A DNA stretch of 64,000 nt, taken from NCBI RefSeq assembly GCF_900141795.1, contig NZ_FSRE01000003.1, positions 248,001 to 312,000 on the forward strand, written 5' to 3'. The first letter of the stretch is position 1, and each line of letters begins with the position of its first letter. This document shows positions 1 to 7,057 of the stretch, one piece after another. The notes below the pieces were generated by a model that was not told where the DNA came from, did not search any database, and was given only the letters and a program-made list of their open reading frames with translations. The position numbers were made by a program, and so were the translations under genes. The stretch is from Sulfurivirga caldicuralii (GTDB lineage: Bacteria > Pseudomonadota > Gammaproteobacteria > Thiomicrospirales > Thiomicrospiraceae).

Positions 1-2
1 AC

Positions 3-641
3 GGCGTGATCTACGTGCTTGATGCCGCCCACGCCGATCCACAAGAACTGATCCGCTGGCAGAGCGTGCTCAACCAGCTCACACTGGCCGATCTGGTGCT
101 ACTCAACAAGACCGATCTGGCGCCGCCCGGCCGCTGTGATGCGCTTGAACGGGTGCTGGACAGCCTTTACCCACCCAAAACCGTGCTGCGCACGCAAAAT
201 GGTACGCTGGATCTCGCCACGCTGGAGGCGCTGCAGCCCTACCGCGGACCGCGCTTTATGCCCCCCGCTGCCCCGCACCAGCACGGTGGTGCTGTCACCA
301 CCACAACGCTGCAAAACTGGCCCCACGGCGGCGAAAAGCGCATCCAGCAGGGCATTTCGGCCTCCACTGGCTGGTTATGGCCACCTGAAACCGCTTTCGA
401 CTGGCGTGGCGCAAAACGGCTGCTGGAAAAAGTCGGGGACCCCCCTTATGGAGACGTGCAGCGCCTCAAGGCGGTGCTGCATATCGGCGAGGGGCGCTGG
501 ATGGCATTTCAATGGATGCATGGTCAGCTGACGCGCGAGCTAAGCAGCTGGCGGCGGGATTCACGGCTGGAGATTATCCACGGAGCGTCCTTTGATACCT
601 CGGCCTTTGAACAGGCCCTGCGGCAAACCTGCATCCGCTGA
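3..641 (+). CDS. CobW/COG0523-family GTP-binding protein, C-terminal part (5' end outside window)
   Basis: The reading frame is already open at the window edge, so only the last ~212 residues are seen. It carries the G4 guanine-specificity motif NKTD (about residues 34-37 of the visible part), a short His-containing stretch (HQHGG), and the CobW C-terminal domain pattern with a conserved FQWMHG block. Proteins of this family use GTP to deliver or insert metals (Zn, Co, Fe) in the cytoplasm; the particular metal cannot be read from this fragment. The N-terminal Walker A and CxCC-type metal motif lie upstream of the window. An oddity is that a copy of the dispersed AAAAAGTCGGGGACCCC repeat lies in frame at 427-445 and encodes the EKVGDPP stretch between a helix and a strand of the C-terminal domain. 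The next gene, nrdA, has its own promoter. Confidence 0.85.
   Translation, partial: GVIYVLDAAHADPQELIRWQSVLNQLTLADLVLLNKTDLAPPGRCDALERVLDSLYPPKTVLRTQNGTLDLATLEALQPYRGPRFMPPAAPHQHGGAVTTTTLQNWPHGGEKRIQQGISASTGWLWPPETAFDWRGAKRLLEKVGDPPYGDVQRLKAVLHIGEGRWMAFQWMHGQLTRELSSWRRDSRLEIIHGASFDTSAFEQALRQTCIR
427..445 (+). repeat. Dispersed repeat copy 1, inside the CobW-like gene
   Basis: AAAAAGTCGGGGACCCCCC. This is one of six near-identical copies seen in the window (others at 3444, 13841, 22494, 29188 and 51132). It is the only copy inside a convincing reading frame, and it is read in frame. Confidence 0.85.
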
Positions 642-737
642 CTTGCTCATCTTTCGCCAACCTCTTCACCCAGATCAGGATTTATACATCCCCCCCAAAA
701 AATTTTTATGAGCCCGTCCTTGCGATCATGCACAAAG

Positions 738-746
738 TTATCCACA
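738..746 (+). promoter_or_regulatory. DnaA box upstream of the nrdA promoter
   Basis: TTATCCACA, an exact match to the strong DnaA box consensus, about 80 bases upstream of the predicted -35 element. DnaA control of nrdAB is known in E. coli; its use here is inferred. Confidence 0.6.
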
Positions 747-823
747 GGCCGATCCCTCTGATCACGCCGTCTGCGCCCCCGTCATGGGGATAAATGCCTG
801 TGAACAAGGGCCAATTTTTGCCG

Positions 824-852
824 TTGCACCGCCTGCGCAATTACACTATATT
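824..852 (+). promoter_or_regulatory. Predicted sigma-70 promoter of nrdA
   Basis: The -35 element TTGCAC (824-829) and -10 element TATATT (847-852) are separated by 17 bases. The first NrdR box overlaps the -10 element, which fits repression by occlusion. Confidence 0.6.
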
Positions 853-889
853 TGGAAACCTTGCATGACGTCACAACTATATATAGCGC
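843..889 (+). promoter_or_regulatory. Tandem NrdR boxes
   Basis: Box 1 at 843-858 starts ACACTATATTTGG and box 2 at 874-889 is CAACTATATATAGCGC. They match the 16-base NrdR consensus (ACACWATATATWGTGT) at about 11 and 12 positions. Their starts are 31 bases apart, the three-helical-turn phasing known for NrdR pairs. NrdR represses ribonucleotide reductase genes when dATP is high. Confidence 0.75.
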
Positions 890-1002
890 TTTTTCGCAAA
901 TTCGCACACAAGACGTTAGCACCCGGTTCTTAACATGCGCTGCCACCTGCTGCAGCCAAGTTATTGAGCGCCGGTGCAAGGGTTTGTTTTTATAGCCGCC
1001 AG

Positions 1003-1011
1003 TTATTCACA
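1003..1011 (+). promoter_or_regulatory. Second DnaA box just before nrdA
   Basis: TTATTCACA matches the relaxed DnaA consensus TTATNCACA. It lies in the transcribed leader immediately upstream of the nrdA ribosome binding site. Confidence 0.45.
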
Positions 1012-1021
1012 GGATCGCAGC

Positions 1022-3289
1022 ATGACCGAACAGCAGATACTCGTCACCAAACGCGACGGCCGCAAGGAGCCGCTCGATCTGGAAAAGATTCACCGCGTGA
1101 TCACCTGGGCCGCCGAAGGGCTGGAGGATGTTTCCGTCTCCGAGGTGGAATTGCGCGCCCATATCCAGTTCTACGACGGCATGACCACCTCCGAGATCCA
1201 CGAGACCATCATCAAGTCCGCTGCCGACCTGATTTCGGAAAAGGCGCCGGACTATCAACACCTGGCCGCCCGTCTGGCGATCTTCCATCTGCGCAAACGG
1301 GCCTTCGGCCGCTTTACCCCGCCGTCGCTGTTCGAGCACGTAAACAAGATGGTGCGCGCCGGCCGCTATGACAAGCACCTGCTGGATGACTACACCCGCG
1401 AGGAGTTCGCCGAGCTGGACGAGCACATCGACCACGAGCGCGACATGAACTTCTCCTACGCCGCGGTAAAGCAGCTGGAAGGCAAGTATCTGGTGCAGAA
1501 CCGCGTCACCGGCGAGATCTACGAGTCGCCGCAGTTCATCTACATGCTGATCCCCATGTGCCTATTTGCCCACTATCCAAAAGAGCAGCGCCTCGATCTG
1601 ATCAAGCGCTTCTACGACGCCGCCAGCCAGTTCAAGCTGAGCCTGCCCACGCCGATCATGTCCGGCGTGCGCACGCCCACGCGCCAGTTCAGCTCCTGCG
1701 TGCTCATCGAGTGCGATGACTCGCTGGATTCCATCAACGCCACCGCATCGGCCATCGTGAAATACGTTTCCCAGCGCGCCGGCATCGGCGTCAATATCGG
1801 CCGCATCCGCGCACTGGGCTCGCCCATCCGCGGCGGCGAGGCATTCCACACCGGGCTGATTCCGTTCATCAAGCACTTCCAAACGGCGGTGAAGTCCTGT
1901 TCCCAGGGCGGCGTGCGCGGCGGTGCAGCCACGCTGTTCTACCCCATCTGGCATCTGGAAGTGGAAAGCCTGCTGGTGCTGAAGAACAACCGCGGTGTGG
2001 AAGAGAACCGCGCTCGCCATCTGGACTATGGCGTGCAGATCAACCGCCTCATGTACAAGCGCCTGATCGAAGGCGGCGAGATCACCCTGTTCAGCCCCTC
2101 TGACGTGCCCGGGCTGTACGACGCTTTCTTCAACGATCAGGACAAATTCGAACGCCTGTACCACATCTACGAAGCGGATGACTCCATTCGCAAGAAGCGC
2201 ATCAAGGCGATCGACCTATTCACCATGCTGGCGCAGGAGCGCGCCCAGACCGGCCGTATTTACGTGCAGAACGTGGACCACTCCAACACCCACAGCGCCT
2301 TCGACGAGCAGGTAGCGCCGGTGCGTCAGTCCAACCTGTGCATGGAAATCACCCTGCCCACCAAGCCGCTGGAAGAGGTGAACGACCCCAATGGCGAGAT
2401 CGCGCTGTGCACCCTGTCCGCCTTTAACCTGGGCGCACTGGAGAATCTCGACGAGCTGGAAGAGCTGTCCGAGCTGATCGTGCGCGCGCTGGATGCCCTG
2501 CTGGACTATCAGGACTACCCCATCCCGGCGGCCAAGCGCGGCAGCCTCAACCGCCGCACCCTTGGCGTGGGTGTGACCAACCTGGCCTACTATCTGGCCA
2601 AGCACGGCACGCGCTACTCCGACGGCTCCGCCAACGGGCTGGTGCACCGCACCTTCGAGGCGATCCAGTACTATCTGATCAAGGCGTCGGTCAATCTGGC
2701 CAAGGAACAGGGACCGGCGCCGTGGTTCAACGAAACCAAGTACGCCCAAGGCATTCTGCCCATTGACACCTACAAGGACGATGTCAACGAGATCTGTGAC
2801 GAGCCGCTGCATCTGGACTGGGACAGCCTGCGCGAAGAAATCAAACAGCACGGCATGCGCAACTCCACCCTCACCGCGCTGATGCCGTGCGAAACCTCCT
2901 CGCAGATCACCAACTCCACCAACGGGATCGAGCCGCCGCGCGGCTACGTCTCCGTCAAGGCGTCCAAGGACGGCATCCTCAAGCAGGTGGTGCCCGAGTT
3001 CAAGACGCTGCGCGACAACTACGAGCTGCTGTGGCAGATTCCGGACAACAAGGGCTATCTGCAGCTGGTGGCCATCATGCAGAAGTTCGTGGATCAGTCC
3101 ATCTCGGCCAACACCAACTACGATCCCAAGCGCTTCCCGGACGAAAAGGTGCCCATCAAGGCGATCCTGAAGGACATCCTCTACGCCTACAAGCTGGGTG
3201 TGAAGACGCTCTACTACCACAACACCCGCGACGGCGTTTCCGACGCGCAGGAAGACGACGGCTGCGCCGGCGGCGCCTGCAAGCTGTAA
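1022..3289 (+). CDS. nrdA: Ribonucleoside-diphosphate reductase class Ia, alpha subunit
   Basis: This is the large subunit of aerobic ribonucleotide reductase, which reduces NDPs to dNDPs in the cytoplasm together with the radical-bearing NrdB. It is 755 residues long, close to E. coli NrdA, and nearly colinear with it. Visible landmarks are the N-terminal ATP-cone (VTKRDGRKE), the redox cysteine in FSSCVLIEC (near 226), the active-site block QSNLCMEI, the second redox cysteine in CTLSAFN, the radical-transfer tyrosines in LYYHNTRDG, and the C-terminal swinging-arm pair in GCAGGACKL. The start at 1022 is preferred over one 16 codons upstream because AGGA sits 7 bases before it and it matches the family N-terminus. 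Regulation by NrdR and DnaA is suggested by the upstream sites. nrdB does not follow: a strong terminator comes directly after the stop, which is unusual for this family. Confidence 0.98.
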   Translation: MTEQQILVTKRDGRKEPLDLEKIHRVITWAAEGLEDVSVSEVELRAHIQFYDGMTTSEIHETIIKSAADLISEKAPDYQHLAARLAIFHLRKRAFGRFTPPSLFEHVNKMVRAGRYDKHLLDDYTREEFAELDEHIDHERDMNFSYAAVKQLEGKYLVQNRVTGEIYESPQFIYMLIPMCLFAHYPKEQRLDLIKRFYDAASQFKLSLPTPIMSGVRTPTRQFSSCVLIECDDSLDSINATASAIVKYVSQRAGIGVNIGRIRALGSPIRGGEAFHTGLIPFIKHFQTAVKSCSQGGVRGGAATLFYPIWHLEVESLLVLKNNRGVEENRARHLDYGVQINRLMYKRLIEGGEITLFSPSDVPGLYDAFFNDQDKFERLYHIYEADDSIRKKRIKAIDLFTMLAQERAQTGRIYVQNVDHSNTHSAFDEQVAPVRQSNLCMEITLPTKPLEEVNDPNGEIALCTLSAFNLGALENLDELEELSELIVRALDALLDYQDYPIPAAKRGSLNRRTLGVGVTNLAYYLAKHGTRYSDGSANGLVHRTFEAIQYYLIKASVNLAKEQGPAPWFNETKYAQGILPIDTYKDDVNEICDEPLHLDWDSLREEIKQHGMRNSTLTALMPCETSSQITNSTNGIEPPRGYVSVKASKDGILKQVVPEFKTLRDNYELLWQIPDNKGYLQLVAIMQKFVDQSISANTNYDPKRFPDEKVPIKAILKDILYAYKLGVKTLYYHNTRDGVSDAQEDDGCAGGACKL

Positions 3290-3317
3290 GACCCTGCAGC
3301 AGCGCAGGCCACTGACG

Positions 3318-3340
3318 AACCGCGCTCCGGCGCGGTTTTT
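3318..3340 (+). terminator. Intrinsic terminator after nrdA
   Basis: An 8-bp stem, AACCGCGC/GCGCGGTT, with a TCCG loop is followed by a run of T. It shows that nrdA is probably monocistronic. Confidence 0.85.
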
Positions 3341-3361
3341 TATTCCTCTGCCGAAAACAGC

Positions 3362-3396
3362 CCTGCTGTGCATGCACGAACGGCCCGTGCACCAGC
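3362..3396 (+). repeat. Hairpin repeat, copy A
   Basis: CCTGCTGTGCATGCA and GGCCCGTGCACCAGC form an imperfect inverted repeat (TGCTG-TGCA against TGCACCAGCA). A second copy at 22421-22470 shares both arms. Both copies lie just past a terminator and 48 and 24 bases before a copy of the AAAAAGTCGGGGACCCC repeat. Confidence 0.55.
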
Positions 3397-3443
3397 AACG
3401 AATGGTTTCAGGAAAATGCTGCCGCCAAGCGGTGCTCTGCGAA

Positions 3444-3461
3444 GGGGTCCCCGACTTTTTT
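3444..3461 (-). repeat. Dispersed repeat copy 2
   Basis: GGGGTCCCCGACTTTTTT on the plus strand is the reverse complement of AAAAAAGTCGGGGACCCC. It lies in the convergent gap between nrdA and the ygjP-like gene. Confidence 0.85.
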
Positions 3462-3488
3462 GAGCGGCAATTTTTTTCGCCCCTCACC

Positions 3489-4055
3489 TCAGGGCTGCAG
3501 AGGTCCGATGCGCCGGCCCCAATCGCGCAATTGGGTCCGCAAGGTCTGATAATCCGGGAGCTGGGCGGCCACATGGGCCCAGAAACGGGAGGAGTGGTTC
3601 ATTTCATGCAAATGGGCCAGCTCGTGCACGATGACATAGTCCACCAGCGGCTTAGGCACCTGTGCAAGATTGAGTGCAAAGGCCACACGCCCACGACTGG
3701 AGCAGCTGCCCCAGCGGCTTTTCATGTTGGTAATGACCACACGGTTCGGTTCACACCCCATGCGCGCGCTCCATACTGGAAGCCGCTCCGACAAATACAC
3801 TTGCAGGGCATCGCGGGCGTCAATGCTGGTCAGCGGATGCGACACACCCCAAAGAAAGGTTTGTCGCGGTGTCTGCCGGGACAGCGCGCTCTCGATCCAG
3901 GCATGGTTGGCCACCACGAAAGCTTCGATGGTGCGGCGGGACGCGTGCGGTGGCACGCGCACCTCCACGCCGGTATCGGTCATTACCAACGCCATGCGCC
4001 GCCGTCGTGGATGCACCTTGACCGGAATCTGAAAGGGTGGGCTGTGAATCATCAT
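3489..4055 (-). CDS. YgjP/COG1451-type zinc metallopeptidase-like protein
   Basis: This 188-residue protein has the SprT-like/M48-related fold signature. The zinc motif HELAH (in IVHELAHLHEMNH, about residues 141-145) is followed by a downstream conserved H and W/F block (NHSSRFWAHV). The central SRWGSCSSRG pattern is typical of the YgjP (DUF45) family. The family is cytoplasmic and its physiological substrate is uncertain; UTP-pyrophosphatase and peptidase roles have both been proposed. The gene is divergent from yigZ with only 20 bases between the start codons, so their promoters must overlap. Two adjacent ATG codons open the frame and I take the first. There is no sign of truncation. Confidence 0.85.
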   Translation of the reverse strand: MMIHSPPFQIPVKVHPRRRRMALVMTDTGVEVRVPPHASRRTIEAFVVANHAWIESALSRQTPRQTFLWGVSHPLTSIDARDALQVYLSERLPVWSARMGCEPNRVVITNMKSRWGSCSSRGRVAFALNLAQVPKPLVDYVIVHELAHLHEMNHSSRFWAHVAAQLPDYQTLRTQLRDWGRRIGPLQP

Positions 4056-4063
4056 AGCGCGAT

Positions 4064-4069
4064 TATAAT
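4064..4069 (+). promoter_or_regulatory. Consensus -10 box abutting the yigZ start
   Basis: A perfect TATAAT ends 6 bases before the yigZ ATG and no Shine-Dalgarno sequence is visible between them. If used, transcription would begin at or very near the start codon, giving a leaderless mRNA. No good -35 element is visible. Confidence 0.4.
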
Positions 4070-4075
4070 GCGCCC

Positions 4076-4666
4076 ATGGCCTATCTGACCCTTGCCGCCC
4101 CGGCCGATGCCGAAATCGAAATCAGGAAAAGTCGCTTCCATGCGTTTGCCTTCCCAATTACCGACCGTGAACAGGCCCTGCAAGAAGTAAATGCGCTCAA
4201 AGCCCGCTACCCAGATGCGCGACATCACTGCTGGGCCTATCTGCTCGGCAATCCGGCGGGCAGCGCTTCCGCCGGCATGGACGACAACGGCGAACCCGCC
4301 GGCACCGCCGGTCGCCCCATTCTGAACGTGCTGCAGCACAAAAAAGTGGGCGATACCCTCATTGTGGTGGTGCGCTGGTTTGGCGGCATCAAGCTCGGTG
4401 CCGGCGGGTTAACACGCGCCTACAGTCAGGCCGCCCAATCGGTGCTCGACCACGCCGAGCTGGTGGAACGCGCGCCCATGCAGCGGCTGCACATTGCGCT
4501 CCCATTTTCAGACGAACATGCGTTACGACACCTGCTCGCTCAGTACGGCGGCACGCTGGATACCCTCACCTATGAGAGCCAGGGTATCGCAGCAGAGGTA
4601 TCCCTTCCCGAATCGTCCGGCAGCCAGGCCGAGTGGCCGCATACATGGCAGATCACACCCGTCTGA
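4076..4666 (+). CDS. yigZ: YigZ/IMPACT-family protein (UPF0029)
   Basis: This 196-residue protein has the UPF0029 N-terminal domain and a C-terminal DUF1949-like part. The family signatures are KSRFHAFAFPI near residue 20, HHCWAYLLG near 50, the DDNGEPAGTAGRPIL block near 65-80, and VVRWFGGIKLGAGGLTRAY near 100-118. IMPACT/YigZ proteins are cytoplasmic and linked to translation or nucleic-acid binding, but the biochemical role in bacteria is not settled. The gene stands alone, divergent from the ygjP-like gene. The ATG has no obvious ribosome binding site and follows directly on a TATAAT box, so it may be read from a leaderless message. Confidence 0.93.
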   Translation: MAYLTLAAPADAEIEIRKSRFHAFAFPITDREQALQEVNALKARYPDARHHCWAYLLGNPAGSASAGMDDNGEPAGTAGRPILNVLQHKKVGDTLIVVVRWFGGIKLGAGGLTRAYSQAAQSVLDHAELVERAPMQRLHIALPFSDEHALRHLLAQYGGTLDTLTYESQGIAAEVSLPESSGSQAEWPHTWQITPV

Positions 4667-4834
4667 AAGTGCGCCCTGCCTGAATTTGCTGGGTACCTTC
4701 TCTTTCAAGCCATGGCGCATAATCTCTGCGCTGTCTGCGGGCAATACTGCGTACACGGCTGCACATTTGAACGGGAACAAAAACGAAAACGAAATGATTT
4801 ACAGTACCTTCAGGCGTGGACAAGGAAGGGGGTA

Positions 4835-4908
4835 TGCCCCCTGCTGGACTCGAACCAGCGACCTACCGATTATGAGTCGGCAGCTCTAACCAACTGAGCT
4901 AAGGGGGC
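4835..4908 (-). tRNA. tRNA with anticodon CAT, most likely tRNA-Ile2 (lysidine-type)
   Basis: The minus strand folds into a 74-nt cloverleaf. It has acceptor GCCCCCT/AGGGGGC, D arm GCTC/GAGC, anticodon loop CTCATAA and T arm GCTGG/CCAGC. The CAT anticodon could mean Met or minor Ile. The acceptor has C4-G69 and C5-G68 and the T arm equals that of E. coli ileX, which favours tRNA-Ile2 (C34 modified to lysidine by TilS to read AUA). CCA is not encoded: the sequence after the discriminator A is TACC. It lies downstream of the rpoD terminator. Confidence 0.9.
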
Positions 4909-4954
4909 ATAATACGGGCAGAACAACAGCAGCCATTTCGCAAGAAGCGGCCAC

Positions 4955-4978
4955 AAAAAAGCCGCCCGAAGGCGGCTT
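4955..4978 (-). terminator. Intrinsic terminator of the rpoD operon
   Basis: An 8-bp stem, AAGCCGCC/GGCGGCTT, with a CGAA loop is followed on the minus strand by six T. It lies 30 bases past the rpoD stop. Confidence 0.85.
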
Positions 4979-5008
4979 GGCATTATACCCGAACGGCTGA
5001 TAAACCGC

Positions 5009-6790
5009 TTATTCGAGAAAGCTCTTGAGGCGATCCGCCCGCGAGGGGTGGCGCAGCTTGCGCAGCGCCTTGGCTTCGATCTGACGGATGCGCTCGCGGG
5101 TGACATCGAACTGCTTGCCCACTTCCTCAAGGGTGTGGTCGGTGTTCATGCCGATACCAAAGCGCATCTGCAGCACCTTGGCCTCGCGCGGCGACAGGGA
5201 AGCCAGCATTTCGTGCACGGTTTCGGACATGGCTTCCCTGTCTGCCACTTCGGACGGGTTGGGAATATTGGTGTCCTCGATAAAATCGCCCAGTGAGCTG
5301 TCTTCGTCGTCCCCCACCGGGGTTTCCATGGAGATGGGCTCCTTGGCGATCTTCATCACCTTGCGCACCTTGTCTTCCGGCATTTCCATCTCTTCGGCCA
5401 GCTCTTCCGGCGTGGGCTCGCGGCCCAGCTTCTGGATGAGCACACGCTGCACGCGGTTGAGCTTGTTGATGGTCTCGATCATGTGCACCGGAATACGGAT
5501 GGTGCGCGCCTGGTCGGCGATGGAGCGGGTAATCGCCTGCCGGATCCACCAGGTGGCATAGGTGGAGAACTTGTAGCCGCGGCGGTATTCGAACTTGTCC
5601 ACCGCCTTCATCAGGCCGATATTGCCCTCCTGAATCAGGTCGAGGAACTGCAGGCCACGGTTGGTGTACTTCTTGGCGATGGAAATCACCAGGCGCAGGT
5701 TGGCCTCCACCATTTCACGCTTGGCGGCGCGCATCTTCTGCTCGTGGCGACTGATGTCCTTGTACAGCTCCTTGAAGTGGCTGATGGGCATGCGGCTTTC
5801 GATCATCTTGAGACGCTTCTGCGCCCGGTTGATCTCGGGACGCAGCGCCTCCAGCTGCTCGGCCTTCTGGGGAAAGCGCTCGATGAGGCGATCGACGAAG
5901 TCGCGATCAATTTCGTGCCCCACGTAGAGCTCGAGGAAGTCCTTGCGCGAAATGCCGGCCTGATTGACCACCAGATCGAGAATAACGCGCTCGAACTTGC
6001 GGATCTCGGAAATCTTGCCCTTCAGCTCAGCCAGGAACGCATTGGTGAAGTTAGGGGTGAGCTTGGCCATTTTCAGGTGCTCGACCACCGCTTCCCGCTT
6101 CTTGCGCGCACGCTCATCGTCTGCACCGTATTTCTGCTCGGCCTTTTCCGCGGCCGTATGCAGCTTGCGAAGCTTGTCCACGAACGCCTTGACCTCTTTC
6201 GGGTCCATGCCGTCCTTGTCCATCTTGTCGATATCCGGGTTGAGCTTTTCGTCCGGAATATCCTCGAAATCTTCGGGGCGCAGGAAGCCCTGAACAACGT
6301 CAGCCAGTTTGCCTTCGCCCTCGTCCATGCGCTCAAAGGCTTCGAGAATGCGCTCCGCCAGCAGCGGGTAGCGGGCCAGGCCGCTCATCATGCCGCGCTG
6401 ACCGGCTTCGATGCGTTTGGCGATTTCAATCTCGCCCTTGCGGCTGAGCAGTTCCACCGAGCCCATTTCGCGCATGTACATGCGGACCGGGTCGGTGGTG
6501 CGGCCGAATTCCGAGTCCACTTCAGACAGGGCGATCATCGCGGCTTCGGCGGCCTTTTCATCAAAGACGCCGCCTTCCACGGTCATCAACTCGTCAGAGT
6601 CGGGCGTGGATTCAAAGAAGGGGATGCCAAAGTCCTTGAGAATGGTGATAACCTGATTGACCTGATCCTCTTCCGCATCTTCCGGCATGACGTCGTTGAC
6701 GTCGGAATAGGTCAGATAGCCAAGTTCCTTGGCACGTTCGATCAGGTCGATGAGTTGCTGTTTGCGTTCTTGACGAGTAGCCTGGGCCAT
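5009..6790 (-). CDS. rpoD: RNA polymerase primary sigma factor (sigma-70)
   Basis: This 593-residue housekeeping sigma factor directs RNA polymerase to -35/-10 promoters. Region 1.1 ([16 protein letters not shown]) is near residues 23-38 and region 1.2 ([11 protein letters not shown]) near 100. A non-conserved insert with acidic and coiled-coil character occupies 130-370. Region 2 ([19 protein letters not shown], then [14 protein letters not shown]) lies about 380-440, and region 4 ([29 protein letters not shown]) is near the end. The start at 6790 is chosen over one 18 codons upstream because it begins [10 protein letters not shown] next to region 1.1 and GGAGG lies upstream, although at a rather long spacing of about 13 bases. 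It is the last gene of the rpsU-yqeY-dnaG-rpoD operon, 267 bases after dnaG, so an internal promoter is plausible. Confidence 0.98.
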   Translation of the reverse strand: MAQATRQERKQQLIDLIERAKELGYLTYSDVNDVMPEDAEEDQVNQVITILKDFGIPFFESTPDSDELMTVEGGVFDEKAAEAAMIALSEVDSEFGRTTDPVRMYMREMGSVELLSRKGEIEIAKRIEAGQRGMMSGLARYPLLAERILEAFERMDEGEGKLADVVQGFLRPEDFEDIPDEKLNPDIDKMDKDGMDPKEVKAFVDKLRKLHTAAEKAEQKYGADDERARKKREAVVEHLKMAKLTPNFTNAFLAELKGKISEIRKFERVILDLVVNQAGISRKDFLELYVGHEIDRDFVDRLIERFPQKAEQLEALRPEINRAQKRLKMIESRMPISHFKELYKDISRHEQKMRAAKREMVEANLRLVISIAKKYTNRGLQFLDLIQEGNIGLMKAVDKFEYRRGYKFSTYATWWIRQAITRSIADQARTIRIPVHMIETINKLNRVQRVLIQKLGREPTPEELAEEMEMPEDKVRKVMKIAKEPISMETPVGDDEDSSLGDFIEDTNIPNPSEVADREAMSETVHEMLASLSPREAKVLQMRFGIGMNTDHTLEEVGKQFDVTRERIRQIEAKALRKLRHPSRADRLKSFLE

Positions 6791-7057
6791 AGTTGTGCTG
6801 TGTCCTCCACAATTGCAATCGGTGTCCAGCTGGGGACGGGTCACGCATGTTCGCCAGTTTTGAGCTCAAAAGCCAACCGGTGACACACTCGCTGAGGTGC
6901 CGCGACGGGATCACGCTTCAGGGGGTCAGTCCGGAAATGTTCGGGCGACTACTCTGCTAACCAATAAGTCGGATCAAATGATAAATTATAACACCTTTCA
7001 ACAGCTTATCGGCATCCACGCCGAAAAACTTGAACGGTCATGCCGTGTAAATAGGGC

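Larger units (their letters stand above)
642..1021. other. Intergenic regulatory region of nrdA
   Basis: This 380-base gap holds no gene I can support. It contains the nrdA promoter, two NrdR boxes and two DnaA boxes, listed separately. An inferred leader of about 160 nt separates the predicted transcription start (near 859) from the nrdA start codon. Confidence 0.7.

Noticed and set aside
2216-3574. Long minus-strand frame opposite nrdA (452 codons)
   Set aside because: It is a shadow of the GC-biased nrdA codons; it has low-complexity Val/Gly/Leu composition and no family likeness.
4712-4897. Plus-strand frame ending LDSNQRPTDYESAALTN
   Set aside because: This peptide is the well-known artefact of reading a tRNA gene antisense. 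The tRNA on the minus strand explains the sequence.
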